This document shows, one piece after another, positions 45,585 through 53,223 of a stretch of DNA of 64,000 nt (within the stretch, counting starts at the first letter, position 1; each line of letters begins with the position of its first letter). The notes beneath the pieces are model-generated. The model had not been told where the DNA came from and did not search any database. It was given only the letters and a program-made list of their open reading frames with translations. The DNA is from Brevundimonas sp. SGAir0440. GTDB lineage: Bacteria; Pseudomonadota; Alphaproteobacteria; Caulobacterales; Caulobacteraceae. Location: contig NZ_CP039435.1 of the NCBI RefSeq assembly GCF_005484585.1, positions 620,001 through 684,000 on the forward strand, in the 5' to 3' direction. Position numbers and translations under genes: made by a program.

Positions 45585-45758
45585 GGCAACCTGCGGCAAC
45601 CGGCAACCTCGGCGGCAACCGGCAACCGGCAACCGGCAACCGGGCGGCAACCGAGGCCCGATTTCCTCGAAGCCGTAGAACGCCGGGCCGCACTGGGTTT
45701 GAGATGGTCCGGCCGGGGTGGTCGCTATTCCCAAACCGGCAACCGGCAACCGGCAACC
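45585..45758. repeat. GGCAACC repeat array (8 + 3 copies)
   Basis: Eight GGCAACC units between 45585 and 45652 and three more at 45738-45758, all on one strand; several are exactly 7 bp apart, others 10-12. The 85-bp gap between the blocks is ordinary sequence. It lies just upstream of the terminase-like gene and does not code. An iteron-like or packaging-type site is plausible. Confidence 0.8.
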
Positions 45759-45856
45759 GGATTTTCACATCATAGCTAGAGAGATAACGCGCCCAGCCCG
45801 ACCGTATTACCCCCGGCCCCTTGGGGAGGACCCGTTGATGAGGGGCGGTCGCAAGG

Positions 45857-46144
45857 TCAGTGCCCATGCGTGGCCCCCAGGCTATCGAGGGCTGGCTCCA
45901 CGACCCGGCTCGCCAATGTCTCGGCCTCGCTCGATGTCATCGCGACCGGCGCCGACCTGAGCACGAGCAGGGCAGTATCGATCGACACGGGCCGATGGGC
46001 GGCCAGCGAAAGGGCGAGGGCGAAACGACCCTCAGCATATGGGCTCTGCATGATGCCGACGCGGCGCTGATCAACGACGTACCAAGACGCCACGTCCGAC
46101 ATCTGGTCGGTCATCAACTCAGCCGTTCGGCGATCCGGGGTCAT
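45857..46144 (-). CDS. Hypothetical protein (95 aa)
   Basis: MTPDRRTAELMTDQMSDVASWYVVDQRRVGIMQSPYAEGRFALALSL and a second helical part ALLVLRSAPVAMTSSEAETLASRVVEPALDSLG. No family recognised. Overlaps the coiled-coil gene start by 4 bp; last gene before the repeat array. Confidence 0.6.
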   Translation of the reverse strand: MTPDRRTAELMTDQMSDVASWYVVDQRRVGIMQSPYAEGRFALALSLAAHRPVSIDTALLVLRSAPVAMTSSEAETLASRVVEPALDSLGATHGH

Positions 46145-46977
46145 ACCAAGCCCTCGCGCTGGCCTGCGTCCGGAACACGGTATTCGATCTTCTCGGGCAG
46201 ATCGGCCGGCGCTTCAGCCTTGAGGGGCGGAAGCTTCGTGGCTGACAGGCGTGGACCTGACACGCCTGCGCGGAACGGGACCGAAACGACGACGCGGGTG
46301 TCGATCTTTCGGCAGTGGTCCGTGACGACATTGTGGACCATGATGCCGGGCTTGTGGTGCTGGTATTTGCCATCCTTGACGCGCGACTGATCCCGAACAC
46401 GGCTGCCGTCCTGGTGATACCAGAGGGGCTGGACAGTGTCGGACAAGATGCGTTCCGGCTGCGCGGGGAAATCACGGATCGGAGCTTCGACCGTCGGCAG
46501 TGGGGATGCCTCGGCAGGTGGGTTAGCGTTGGCGGCTTCGATTGCGGCGTCGGCGCCGACGACCATCTCCAGCAGCTCGGTGTAACGGCGCTGGATGTCC
46601 GGGTATTCCTTGGCCAGCTTAGCGCGCGCGGCTTTGCCCTGGGCCTCAGCAGCGGCATATTGAACTTGCTTCTCCGCATCGGCCACTGCGGCCTCAGCCT
46701 GCATCACAGCGGCTTCAGCGGCGGGGATCACCCGGCGATCGAAGGCCTCCACGAGGTCGCGGGCATCGCGCAAGCGGCGGGTCGCGTTCTCCAGCACGCC
46801 GTCGGCGGCATCGCCGTCTGCGGTGGCCGCGACCGTCTGCGCGCGCTCAGCGGCCTCAACCTCAGCGACGGCAGCGGTTTGCTTTGCCAGGGCGTTGGAA
46901 AGCCCGCGCAGCGCCGCTTCGTGGGTTTTGCGGGCAGCGGCGACCGGATCGCGTTTCAGGATGTCGGTGACGGCCAT
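46141..46977 (-). CDS. Coiled-coil phage-element protein (278 aa)
   Basis: Residues 15-170 form an Ala/Glu-rich coiled coil (EAAVMQAEAAVADAEKQVQYAAAEAQGKAARAKLAKEYP), followed by a Pro-rich joint and a C-terminal domain (VRDQSRVKDGKYQHHKPGIMVHNVVTDHCRKIDTRVVVSVPF). Same size and layout as the gene at 32698 in element 1, and in both cases the upstream neighbour is a small HTH gene. The C-terminal domains differ. Confidence 0.7.
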   Translation of the reverse strand: MAVTDILKRDPVAAARKTHEAALRGLSNALAKQTAAVAEVEAAERAQTVAATADGDAADGVLENATRRLRDARDLVEAFDRRVIPAAEAAVMQAEAAVADAEKQVQYAAAEAQGKAARAKLAKEYPDIQRRYTELLEMVVGADAAIEAANANPPAEASPLPTVEAPIRDFPAQPERILSDTVQPLWYHQDGSRVRDQSRVKDGKYQHHKPGIMVHNVVTDHCRKIDTRVVVSVPFRAGVSGPRLSATKLPPLKAEAPADLPEKIEYRVPDAGQREGLV

Positions 46978-47059
46978 GTCGGTCCTCGTATTGGTGAGGT
47001 GAGCCTGCCGCCGCGCCTGTTGGCGCTCAATGCGATTGGACAAGATTGGACAAAGACCA

Positions 47060-47359
47060 TCACGCGGCCTCGCCCTGTCGCCGGCGCGGGCGCCGCATCC
47101 ACGCCTCGACCTCGGCCTGTTCGATCCGGTGCACATTGCTGGCGCCGGTCGTGGCGCTGGCCAGATTGCCGCGCGCGATGGCCTTGTAGACCGTGCCGGG
47201 CTTTTCGCCCGCGATCCGGGCGGCTTCCTCGACCGACAGCGTCCGCTGCAGCAGTTGCTCGATCTCAGTCAGGCGTCTGTCGATTTCGTCGATGGCGAGC
47301 GTAGGCAGCGACGCCCGCAGACTGCGGACCAACCCAAGGGGCCGATCCGCCGCGCTCAT
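47060..47359 (-). CDS. Excisionase/AlpA-like helix-turn-helix protein (99 aa)
   Basis: LSVEEAARIAGEKPGTVYKAIARGNLASATTGASNVHRIEQAEVEAWMRR is a MerR-type HTH as in excisionases, with a helical N-terminal extension (IDEIDRRLTEIEQLLQRT). Stop and start overlaps link it with the Rha-type gene. Confidence 0.75.
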   Translation of the reverse strand: MSAADRPLGLVRSLRASLPTLAIDEIDRRLTEIEQLLQRTLSVEEAARIAGEKPGTVYKAIARGNLASATTGASNVHRIEQAEVEAWMRRPRRRQGEAA

Positions 47360-48066
47360 TCGGGGCGCCCAAAGGCTTCAGCCAGCTTTGTCAGCCCCTT
47401 GGGCGTGACCCTGACCTGCTCTGCAATGCGATCCGGCCGGCCCTCCCGGCGCAATCGGGTGATCTTGTGCTCAAGGTATCCGGCGGACACCTTCGACTGA
47501 TAGCCCACCTCGCCAGACCCGCCCGCCCTGCGATAGATCCACCCTTGCCGGCGCAGGAAGTTGAACAGCCGCTTCGGCTGGACCTGCAGCGCCTTAGCGG
47601 CGTCGGTAATGCACAGAGATCCGTCGGCATCGGCTATGCGCTCCAGCGCCTGGACCTTTGGCGCATCGGCCGCGACCTGGGCGAGGAGTTTGGCTTTATC
47701 GCCGGCATAGTTGGACAGCAGGCTCCGCAGGACTTCCGGGTCACCGAGGTCCGGCAGCACCTGCCCGACGGTCTGTTCCAGCGCCTCCCATCGATCAATG
47801 ATGCGAGCACGCAGCTCCGCGCGATAGCCGGACACCACGACCAGCGTGTCCCGCTTCGTCAGATCGTAGACGTGCGTAGGACGACCACCGTCAGCACGGC
47901 GATGCTCCCGGAGGGTTTCACGACTTTCTCGTAAAACCCCCTGATCGAAAAGCCGCCGAATGGTTGCGACCACGTCGTTGTGCCGCGAGCCGCAGACTTC
48001 GGCGATGTCGATGCTGGACATGGTTGGGGAAGCGTTAGGCGTCGGCAATGTGAGGTCCTCCGTCAA
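47356..48066 (-). CDS. Rha-family phage regulatory protein
   Basis: 236 residues. TMSSIDIAEVCGSRHNDVVATIRRLFDQGVL and VYDLTKRDTLVVVSGYRAELRARIIDRWEALE match the Rha N-terminal domain of phage regulators. The C-terminal part, LERIADADGSLCITDAAKALQVQPKRLFNFLRRQGWIYRRAGGSGEVGYQSKVSAGYLEHK, is a KilAC/antirepressor C-terminal domain. It likely controls the lytic switch. Part of the leftward early operon. Confidence 0.88.
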   Translation of the reverse strand: MTEDLTLPTPNASPTMSSIDIAEVCGSRHNDVVATIRRLFDQGVLRESRETLREHRRADGGRPTHVYDLTKRDTLVVVSGYRAELRARIIDRWEALEQTVGQVLPDLGDPEVLRSLLSNYAGDKAKLLAQVAADAPKVQALERIADADGSLCITDAAKALQVQPKRLFNFLRRQGWIYRRAGGSGEVGYQSKVSAGYLEHKITRLRREGRPDRIAEQVRVTPKGLTKLAEAFGRPE

Positions 48067-48986
48067 AGGCTCCTCCTTGCGGCCACCACTTCAGACGCCC
48101 ACCCCGCACCTGCAGATGCCCGCTCTCTGTTTTCACGGCGCGCAGACTGGCCGGCTGAACCTGCCGCAGAAGATCGGTCTGCATTGGCGTATGCCGCCGG
48201 GATCAAGAGGGCGGCTCTGTTGTCAGCGATGGACTGGGCGATAGCGGCGTCGAAGAACTTCCAGCTGCGGATTGGACCGCGCTGCCGCAGAGCTGCTGCC
48301 CTGACCGCCGGCAGCACGTCGTGTTCCCAGGAAGCGCCGTCGCGGCGCCAAGCATGGATCCGGCCCGTCGTGGTCGCCAGCCCTGGCTGACGTGCTGGAT
48401 CCAGATGAGCCGTGGCGGCTTCCTCGACCAGCATCGCGGCATGGCGCCGTGCATCGCCAGGCGGCCAGTCGCTTGGTCTGTCCATTTTGGTCGGCGGGAG
48501 GACTTCCCCCTCAAGCGGAGGCTGCCGTTCATGTTCGCTCGCGCGCACCACAACAGCGGTTCTTCTTACCGGTTCAGTTCTAACCGGTTCAAACGTAGTG
48601 AGCCCCGACACCCTGTCGGGTTGGTTTGGACAAGGTGTCGGGTTGGTTTGGACAGGATGTCGGGTTGGTTGAGCGCAACCCGACACGGTGTCGGCTTGTT
48701 CCCGGACCTCGGGATTTGGGGCAAGGGTGAGTTCGAGGAGGTCCGATGTGCGTGACCCATCCTTCCGCCGGCGGGCGGTTCTGGTCAGCCATCCGCGGTC
48801 CTCGAACGCCTGCAACGCTCGCTCGACGGATTTGACGGAGCAGCAGGCTTGGCGAGCCAAAGTGTCCTGGCCAGGGTAGCAGCAGCCGTCGGGCCCAACG
48901 TAGCTTGCGATCACCATCAGGATCGCCTTCTCGGTCGCAGTGCTGCAGGTCTGCTCAAGCGCCCAGTAGGAGGCTTGGTGGCTCAT
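48063..48986 (-). CDS. Lambda O-like replication initiator with internal iterons
   Basis: 307 residues. The N-terminal winged helix HQASYWALEQTCSTATEKAILMVIASYVGPDGCCYPGQDTLARQACCSVKSVERALQAFEDRGWLTR is typical of phage O-like initiators. The middle (about 95-130) is a low-complexity Pro/Asn/Gln region encoded by DNA repeats at 48604-48694, and the C-terminal part is a separate helical domain (TGRIHAWRRDGASWEHDVLPAVRAAALR) likely to recruit helicase. In lambda the origin lies inside gene O in the same way. Confidence 0.8.
   Translation of the reverse strand: MSHQASYWALEQTCSTATEKAILMVIASYVGPDGCCYPGQDTLARQACCSVKSVERALQAFEDRGWLTRTARRRKDGSRTSDLLELTLAPNPEVREQADTVSGCAQPTRHPVQTNPTPCPNQPDRVSGLTTFEPVRTEPVRRTAVVVRASEHERQPPLEGEVLPPTKMDRPSDWPPGDARRHAAMLVEEAATAHLDPARQPGLATTTGRIHAWRRDGASWEHDVLPAVRAAALRQRGPIRSWKFFDAAIAQSIADNRAALLIPAAYANADRSSAAGSAGQSARRENRERASAGAGWASEVVAARRSL
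48604..48694. repeat. Iterons inside the initiator gene, putative origin of element 2
   Basis: Three 22-bp tandem units, each starting TGTCGGGTTGGTT (48614, 48636, 48658), of which the first two are nearly identical and the third diverges after 13 bp. The block is framed by CCCGACA-CCC-TGTCGGG (48604-48620) and CCGACAC-G-GTGTCGG (48680-48694). Confidence 0.8.
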
Positions 48987-49333
48987 GTTCGCGCCTCCGA
49001 CGGCAAGCGCGTGCTGCGGCCCACCACCGAGTGACGCGCAGGTAGCATTTGCGCGCACGTCTTCTGGGTGAGCACCTGATAGGCGGCGCCTTTGCCGGGC
49101 TGCTCCGTTCGGCTGAGATGCCCGGCTGCGCAGAGGCGCTTGAGCGCCCCTTGTACGGCGCGCTCACTGAGCGAAGTCTTTCGCTGAAGGTCGATCTCCC
49201 CCTCGCGGCTGGAGATCACCGCGATCTGGGCGACGCCGTCCTCGTTCGCTGCATCAGCGAGAGCTAGTAGGACGACCTTCTCGGTCGTGGGAATGTCCAT
49301 CTTCCACACGTCGGTCATGATCGAGACGCTCAT
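48983..49333 (-). CDS. Helix-turn-helix protein, replication-type (116 aa)
   Basis: IPTTEKVVLLALADAANEDGVAQIAVISSREGEIDLQRKTSLSERAVQGALKRLCAAGHLSRTEQPGKGAAYQVLT is a winged-helix domain like the first part of phage replication proteins. It overlaps the initiator gene by 4 bp. It may be a truncated relative of the initiator or a regulator of it. Confidence 0.72.
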   Translation of the reverse strand: MSVSIMTDVWKMDIPTTEKVVLLALADAANEDGVAQIAVISSREGEIDLQRKTSLSERAVQGALKRLCAAGHLSRTEQPGKGAAYQVLTQKTCAQMLPARHSVVGRSTRLPSEART

Positions 49334-49773
49334 GCCACCACCTTCAGCGTGGGTCTGAGCCGCATGCTGTCGTCGAACTGACGCTGAGCAGCGGCCAGGT
49401 TATCCCGTGCCGCATCTCGCACATCCTCAATCTCGGCGGCCTCTAAAACACCATCCGCCTTTGCTGCGTGCACAGCTTGTAGAGCGCGGGACGCCGCAGC
49501 CGTGCTCATGACGGCGGACGCCAATGCACCACCGCCGGCGTCGTCGTGATCAGTCATCCGGCCGAAGGCGGCAAAGACCAGGGACTGGCCGCACACCTGT
49601 TCCAGCTTCCACACCTGCCCCCATGTGGGGAGATCTGAGGTCGCGGTGCTGATTAGCTGGCCGACGCGTTGGCGACTGACGCCGAGAAAGGCTGCTGCCG
49701 CTTCCTGGGTGCCTACAGCGTCAACCAGCTGGCTGAAGTGCGCCTTCAGCAGGGCGGGGTCGAAGTCGCTCAT
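49330..49773 (-). CDS. CII-like HTH regulator (147 aa)
   Basis: FSQLVDAVGTQEAAAAFLGVSRQRVGQLISTATSDLPTWGQVWKLEQVCGQSLVFAAFGR resembles phage CII/lambda-repressor-like HTH proteins. The C-terminal part is helical (DARDNLAAAQRQFDDSMRL). Placed between the Cro-like gene and the replication genes, as CII is in lambda. Confidence 0.7.
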   Translation of the reverse strand: MSDFDPALLKAHFSQLVDAVGTQEAAAAFLGVSRQRVGQLISTATSDLPTWGQVWKLEQVCGQSLVFAAFGRMTDHDDAGGGALASAVMSTAAASRALQAVHAAKADGVLEAAEIEDVRDAARDNLAAAQRQFDDSMRLRPTLKVVA

Positions 49774-50018
49774 TGCCTTTTGCCAGGGCTGCGCAAGGTG
49801 ACGGGCGACGACGGCTGGCCGAAGGTCATCTCACTGGTTTGGAGACTGAGATGTTGGACACTGCGAACAAGGGGAGCGAACCCACCGTCGAGATCTTGCG
49901 GGCTATCCGCCATGGCGTTGCGGCCGCAGCTTGTAGGGCTGCGTTCGGAGCCACCGGCGACGATAAGTGGGCGAAGGCGGCGTGCCACCATCGCGAAGTT
50001 TCCCGACGAGACCTGCAT
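49770..50018 (-). CDS. Hypothetical protein (82 aa)
   Basis: The frame MQVSSGNFAMVARRLRPLIV to LRSPGKRQ starts on the last base of the Cro-like stop (TGATG) and ends overlapping the next start (ATGA). The double coupling supports it, though composition is not distinctive and a + strand frame overlaps it. No family recognised. Confidence 0.5.
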   Translation of the reverse strand: MQVSSGNFAMVARRLRPLIVAGGSERSPTSCGRNAMADSPQDLDGGFAPLVRSVQHLSLQTSEMTFGQPSSPVTLRSPGKRQ

Positions 50019-50272
50019 CAAGCAGCTGCCAAATCGTTGTTGGCATGACCGTCTCGGCTGATCCTCCGACGCTCCGCAATAATGGCGAGCGTATCGGCGG
50101 TGACACCGACGTAGCCTCGCTTTGCTGCGGCCCGGACGACGGACGCAAACCGGTCGGATGGGATCGAATCTCGCTGCCACCAGGAGAAGCCAGTTCGCTC
50201 GCCGACACCGACGTCGAGAGCCATGGCAGAGACGGTCGGCCACAGGCCGATGATTTCGCGGAAAGTCCTCAT
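50018..50272 (-). CDS. Cro-like phage repressor (84 aa)
   Basis: MRTFREIIGLWPTVSAMALDVGVGERTGFSWWQRDSIPSDRFASVVRAAAKRGYVGVTADTLAIIAER matches the family of small phage HTH proteins with a xxWPS-a-eLA-x-DLGV pattern that act as Cro. It is divergent from the CI-like repressor, with an operator and both promoters in the 72 bp between them. First gene of the leftward early operon. Confidence 0.8.
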   Translation of the reverse strand: MRTFREIIGLWPTVSAMALDVGVGERTGFSWWQRDSIPSDRFASVVRAAAKRGYVGVTADTLAIIAERRRISRDGHANNDLAAA

Positions 50273-50281
50273 GCTGGCATG

Positions 50282-50308
50282 CTATGCGAAACGCGTAGAT
50301 TTAGTCAA
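50282..50308 (-). promoter_or_regulatory. Leftward early promoter with CI/Cro operator
   Basis: A -35 TTGACT (on the minus strand, 50303-50308) lies 17 bp before an ATAGCA -10. The 17-bp operator CTATGCGAAACGCGTAG (50282-50298) fills the space between them and is nearly palindromic. Confidence 0.65.
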
Positions 50309-50344
50309 TGCACATCGAATAATGATCTGCGCTATAGGAATGGC

Positions 50345-51004
50345 ATGACCACTCCTGCCGACAGGCTGAAAGCAGCTCGCATCAAAGCCGGCTTCAAATC
50401 GGCGACCGCTGCGGCCAAGGCCTTTGGTTGGACCGAGAGCACCTATCTTGGCCATGAGAATGGATCTCGCGGTCTTCAGATAGATGCGGCTCAGAGGTAT
50501 AGCCGGGCGTTCCGGGTTTCTTGGAACCACCTCATGACCGGCACCAAAGATGAGGCGAGTGAGGGCTCCCCAGGCACGCCGGTGCTGGGCCATCTAGGTG
50601 TCCAGACTGAAGCCGCTACCTCGGCATCGGAAGTGCCTATCCTGCCTGTAGGCGCTGAGGGTTACAGCTATGAGGAGCTTGCTGCCTATATCGCCGAGCC
50701 CGGACCGCCGACGACCTACGTGATCGTTTGCACGACCAAAGGCCAGCCAATCATGGTGGGCGACGAGATGCTCATTTCGGCGCCGAACGGCACCGCACGA
50801 GCGCTGACGACTTGGGTGATATCCCAGCGCGATGATGGATCAGAATGGTATGTGCCCTATAGGGGCGCGCATCCCGAAGAGACGGTTATGTCCCACGAGG
50901 ATTTTTTCGCCATCGACGGGCTCGAGTTGGTCGGCGTCGTGGTTGCGGCCTACGAGGACAAAAGGCGCCGGAAGAGCATCGATGCGAGTGGCCTCTGGCG
51001 ATAA
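50345..51004 (+). CDS. CI-like phage repressor (219 aa)
   Basis: MTTPADRLKAARIKAGFKSATAAAKAFGWTESTYLGHENGSRGLQIDAAQRYSRAFRVSWNHLMTG is an XRE-type HTH. The C-terminal part (YVIVCTTKGQPIMVGDEMLISAPNG and DGLELVGVVVAAYE) has the fold pattern of LexA/CI C-terminal domains, but I do not see a clear Ser/Lys dyad, so self-cleavage is uncertain. It should keep element 2 silent by binding the operators on both sides. Confidence 0.82.
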   Translation: MTTPADRLKAARIKAGFKSATAAAKAFGWTESTYLGHENGSRGLQIDAAQRYSRAFRVSWNHLMTGTKDEASEGSPGTPVLGHLGVQTEAATSASEVPILPVGAEGYSYEELAAYIAEPGPPTTYVIVCTTKGQPIMVGDEMLISAPNGTARALTTWVISQRDDGSEWYVPYRGAHPEETVMSHEDFFAIDGLELVGVVVAAYEDKRRRKSIDASGLWR

Positions 51005-51045
51005 CTACGCATAATGCGTTGACAAGGCCTATGCACAACGCATAG
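51005..51045 (+). promoter_or_regulatory. Two repressor operators and promoter of the rightward operon
   Basis: CTACGCATAATGCGTTG (51005-51021) and CTATGCACAACGCATAG (51029-51045) match the operator at 50282. A perfect TTGACA (51019-51024) overlaps the first. The following gene starts at 51055, so the repressor probably controls this operon. Confidence 0.7.
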
Positions 51046-51054
51046 CGTCTCCTC

Positions 51055-51414
51055 ATGAACGAGGAGACGCTCATGTTGGTCGAAGCTCATAGCCCTACCC
51101 GCTGCGTGTCGGTCGCTGCCGACGCCCCCAAGCCCTGCCGCTTTTGCGGCGAAGCCCGACAGATCGACATCGATCCCGGGGCTCTTGATGTCCTATGGGC
51201 GATTGACGCCGATGGAGCGGTCATCCGCGACGAGAGCGGCCAGCCGATCGACGCGCCGGCTGAGGATATCGCCATCTGCAAATCGTGCGATGCCGTCGCG
51301 CCGCTGAAAATCTGGAACGCGAGCCCCGAGTGGATGGCGGCGCGCGCGGCGAGCATCGTGGCCGCAGATGCCGAATATGACGACGACGGCGTCTGGATCG
51401 GGGTGCGCCAATGA
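51055..51414 (+). CDS. Lar-like zinc-ribbon protein (119 aa)
   Basis: Two Cys pairs, PCRFCGEA (about 27-34) and ICKSCDAVAPLKIWNAS, fit the CPFCG ... C-x-x-C-x-A-x-(A)-x-x-x-WN pattern of the Lar restriction-alleviation family. The extra segment between them is long. It might protect the element from restriction; such proteins are often found in phage early operons. First gene after the repressor operators. Confidence 0.7.
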   Translation: MNEETLMLVEAHSPTRCVSVAADAPKPCRFCGEARQIDIDPGALDVLWAIDADGAVIRDESGQPIDAPAEDIAICKSCDAVAPLKIWNASPEWMAARAASIVAADAEYDDDGVWIGVRQ

Positions 51415-52487
51415 CGTGCGCCTCCGATCTGAGACCGACCGCAGCTGAGACGGCTGCGGCCCTGGTCTTCACTACCGATGGCTATTCGGATGACGATGGC
51501 GTCGATCATGTCACCGCAGCCGTGAGATCAGTCGCGGCCGCCGAGGCGCAAGCATCTGAATGGGATGTGGCCGAAGCCGAGTATCTTCGCGCGGCGGAAG
51601 CCAGCGATGACGCCAGTGCGCTCGAAGTGTCTGCGACCACCGACGATGTGGTCGAAGAGCACGGGCCCGTTCACGACGCCTACCTCGAAGCTCGATCGAG
51701 GTTGATGCAAACGACTGCTCCACACTGGGCTGCAATCGGCACCAAAGCCGATGCCTTCCTGCGGATGTGGGGCGATGATGAAACCTCTCGCTACGCCCGG
51801 GCCGCGCGGCGCCTGGCGGAGGTAGCGGCGAAGATCGGGAAGGCCTTGCCTGACGCATCTGATCTGATCGACGTGATGTCGGCTCGCGGCCACGCTGAGC
51901 AGCTCTGCTACTACCTGGCTCACGATGATGACGGCTATCGAAACTGGGCGGTCAGCCTGGGCGGCGTTGGGAAGATCGCGTCGGAGGCCGAAACTATAGC
52001 TTTAGAGACACGGCAGTTGGCGCGAGGGAACGACGCACAGCTTGCCGTGAGCGCCACCGTCGTCGGTGCGGTCTGGTTCTCCGACAAGCGCAGCGAAGGT
52101 GACGACGTCGAGAACCTCTCTGACCAGATGTCGACGGCCATCCGTGAAGCAAGCCTTCGACGGCCGAGCGCCTCCACCACCGAGATCGAGCGGGCCGCTA
52201 GGGGAGAAGCCTGCATCGGGGAGATAGAAGATCGGGCGTTTGTTCGACGGCCCACCACCCAGACTGGGCTCGCCTTTCAGCTACTTGTCGCAGCCGGGGA
52301 GATCGAGGTTGCCCAGTTTGGAACCGTCGGGGAACAGAAGGAAGTGGCGGCCGAGAACATCAGAACGGCGTTGAGTAACGCGATCCGGTTGATGGGCCTG
52401 CCATTCGATTATCGGACAGCTGAGTTCTATCTCGGGAAGCGCCTCTGCGATTTGGACGGCCGTCGTCGTGCGGGTCTGCAGCAATGA
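51411..52487 (+). CDS. Hypothetical protein (358 aa)
   Basis: Not recognised. Acidic throughout, with Ala-rich helices. The middle has ARSRLMQTTAPHWAAIGTKADAFLRMWGDDETSRYARAARRLAEVAAKIG and the C-terminal part FQLLVAAGEIEVAQFGTVGEQKEVAAENIRTALSNAIRLMGLPFDYRTAEF. Co-transcribed with its neighbours through 4-bp overlaps on both sides. No catalytic motif is obvious. Confidence 0.65.
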   Translation: MTCASDLRPTAAETAAALVFTTDGYSDDDGVDHVTAAVRSVAAAEAQASEWDVAEAEYLRAAEASDDASALEVSATTDDVVEEHGPVHDAYLEARSRLMQTTAPHWAAIGTKADAFLRMWGDDETSRYARAARRLAEVAAKIGKALPDASDLIDVMSARGHAEQLCYYLAHDDDGYRNWAVSLGGVGKIASEAETIALETRQLARGNDAQLAVSATVVGAVWFSDKRSEGDDVENLSDQMSTAIREASLRRPSASTTEIERAARGEACIGEIEDRAFVRRPTTQTGLAFQLLVAAGEIEVAQFGTVGEQKEVAAENIRTALSNAIRLMGLPFDYRTAEFYLGKRLCDLDGRRRAGLQQ

Positions 52488-52750
52488 TTTGGGACCGCTC
52501 TGACCCAGTCGCTCCCTCGATCCCCTCCGAGGTGCGCGAAGCTTTCGTCCTGAACTTGTGCCTGACCTACGGTGCGCCGGACGATGTCGGGCCGGCGAAC
52601 GCCTGGCATGACGTCGGCACGGATCTATGCCGGCTCGCCCTGCTGGACGAGATCGAGGCCGTACGCGGCTTCGATCTGACGGATGACGAGCGAGAAGCCG
52701 TCCGCACCGTCGGTGATGTGATCGCTCTGGCTGGAGCGAGCCCGCCATGA
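52484..52750 (+). CDS. Hypothetical protein (88 aa)
   Basis: Acidic, helical (PSEVREAFVLNLCLTYGAPDDVGPANAWHDVGTDLCRLALLDEIEAVRGFDLTDDEREAV). Overlaps both neighbours by 4 bp. No family recognised. Confidence 0.6.
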   Translation: MIWDRSDPVAPSIPSEVREAFVLNLCLTYGAPDDVGPANAWHDVGTDLCRLALLDEIEAVRGFDLTDDEREAVRTVGDVIALAGASPP

Positions 52751-53223
52751 TGTGCGTCCCTGATGGCCTCCTGGCGCTCCTGAGCCTCGCGCAGATCGAG
52801 GCGCTCGACGACCTCGAGCACAACTGCGATCTCATCTCGACGCGGCCCAGCGCCGCCGAAGTGAGGTGGACCCTCGAACGGAGCGGAGTCTCTAGTGAGA
52901 TACTGGCCGCCTTCATCGATCCGAATCCTACCCCCGCCGCTGATGGTAGCCGAAGGGCACCACCGCTGCCGGAGCATCTGATCTGGGATCTGGAGCCCGG
53001 CCTGCATGCGGACGGTAGCGGCCTCTATCTCCGCGTTCAGCAGAGTGGGTCGCGCAGTTGGGTGCTGATCGACTTCGACAACCGTCGGCGCCGGGAGCGC
53101 GGACTGGGTGGCGCCCGCCTCGTGAGCTTGGACGAGGCCCGGCGCAAAGCGAGGGCGTTGAAGCAAGCTGGCGCCCGCCTAGGAAAACTGGACCACCGAC
53201 ACACCGAAGAGGTCAGGACGTGA
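52747..53223 (+). CDS. Stand-alone integrase arm-binding-like domain protein (158 aa)
   Basis: The C-terminal part, LEPGLHADGSGLYLRVQQSGSRSWVLIDFDNRRRRERGLGGARLVSLDEARRKARAL (about 83-138), aligns without gaps of note to residues 19-77 of the integrase of the same element (QPGLHADGGGLYLEVDKSG..., MGLGGLAVTSLAEAREIAEEA), i.e. the DUF4102 arm-binding domain. No core-binding or catalytic domain follows. The N-terminal 75 residues are acidic and helical (LLALLSLAQIEALDDLEHN), unlike an integrase. It is followed by the excisionase-like gene. Suggests a directionality factor or competitor at arm sites. Confidence 0.75.
   Translation: MMCVPDGLLALLSLAQIEALDDLEHNCDLISTRPSAAEVRWTLERSGVSSEILAAFIDPNPTPAADGSRRAPPLPEHLIWDLEPGLHADGSGLYLRVQQSGSRSWVLIDFDNRRRRERGLGGARLVSLDEARRKARALKQAGARLGKLDHRHTEEVRT

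Noticed and set aside
45201..45749. 182-codon minus-strand frame over the repeat array
   Set aside because: It reads the repeats as RLPVAGC-type units and shadows the terminase-like gene in another frame.
45585..45758. GGCAACC array as a CRISPR array
   Set aside because: Repeats are 7 bp with spacers of 0-5 bp mostly; no 23-36 bp repeat or cas gene is present.
49773..50048. 91-codon + strand frame opposite the early operon
   Set aside because: The minus-strand gene 49770-50018 is coupled by overlap on both sides and fits the operon; the + frame lacks such support.
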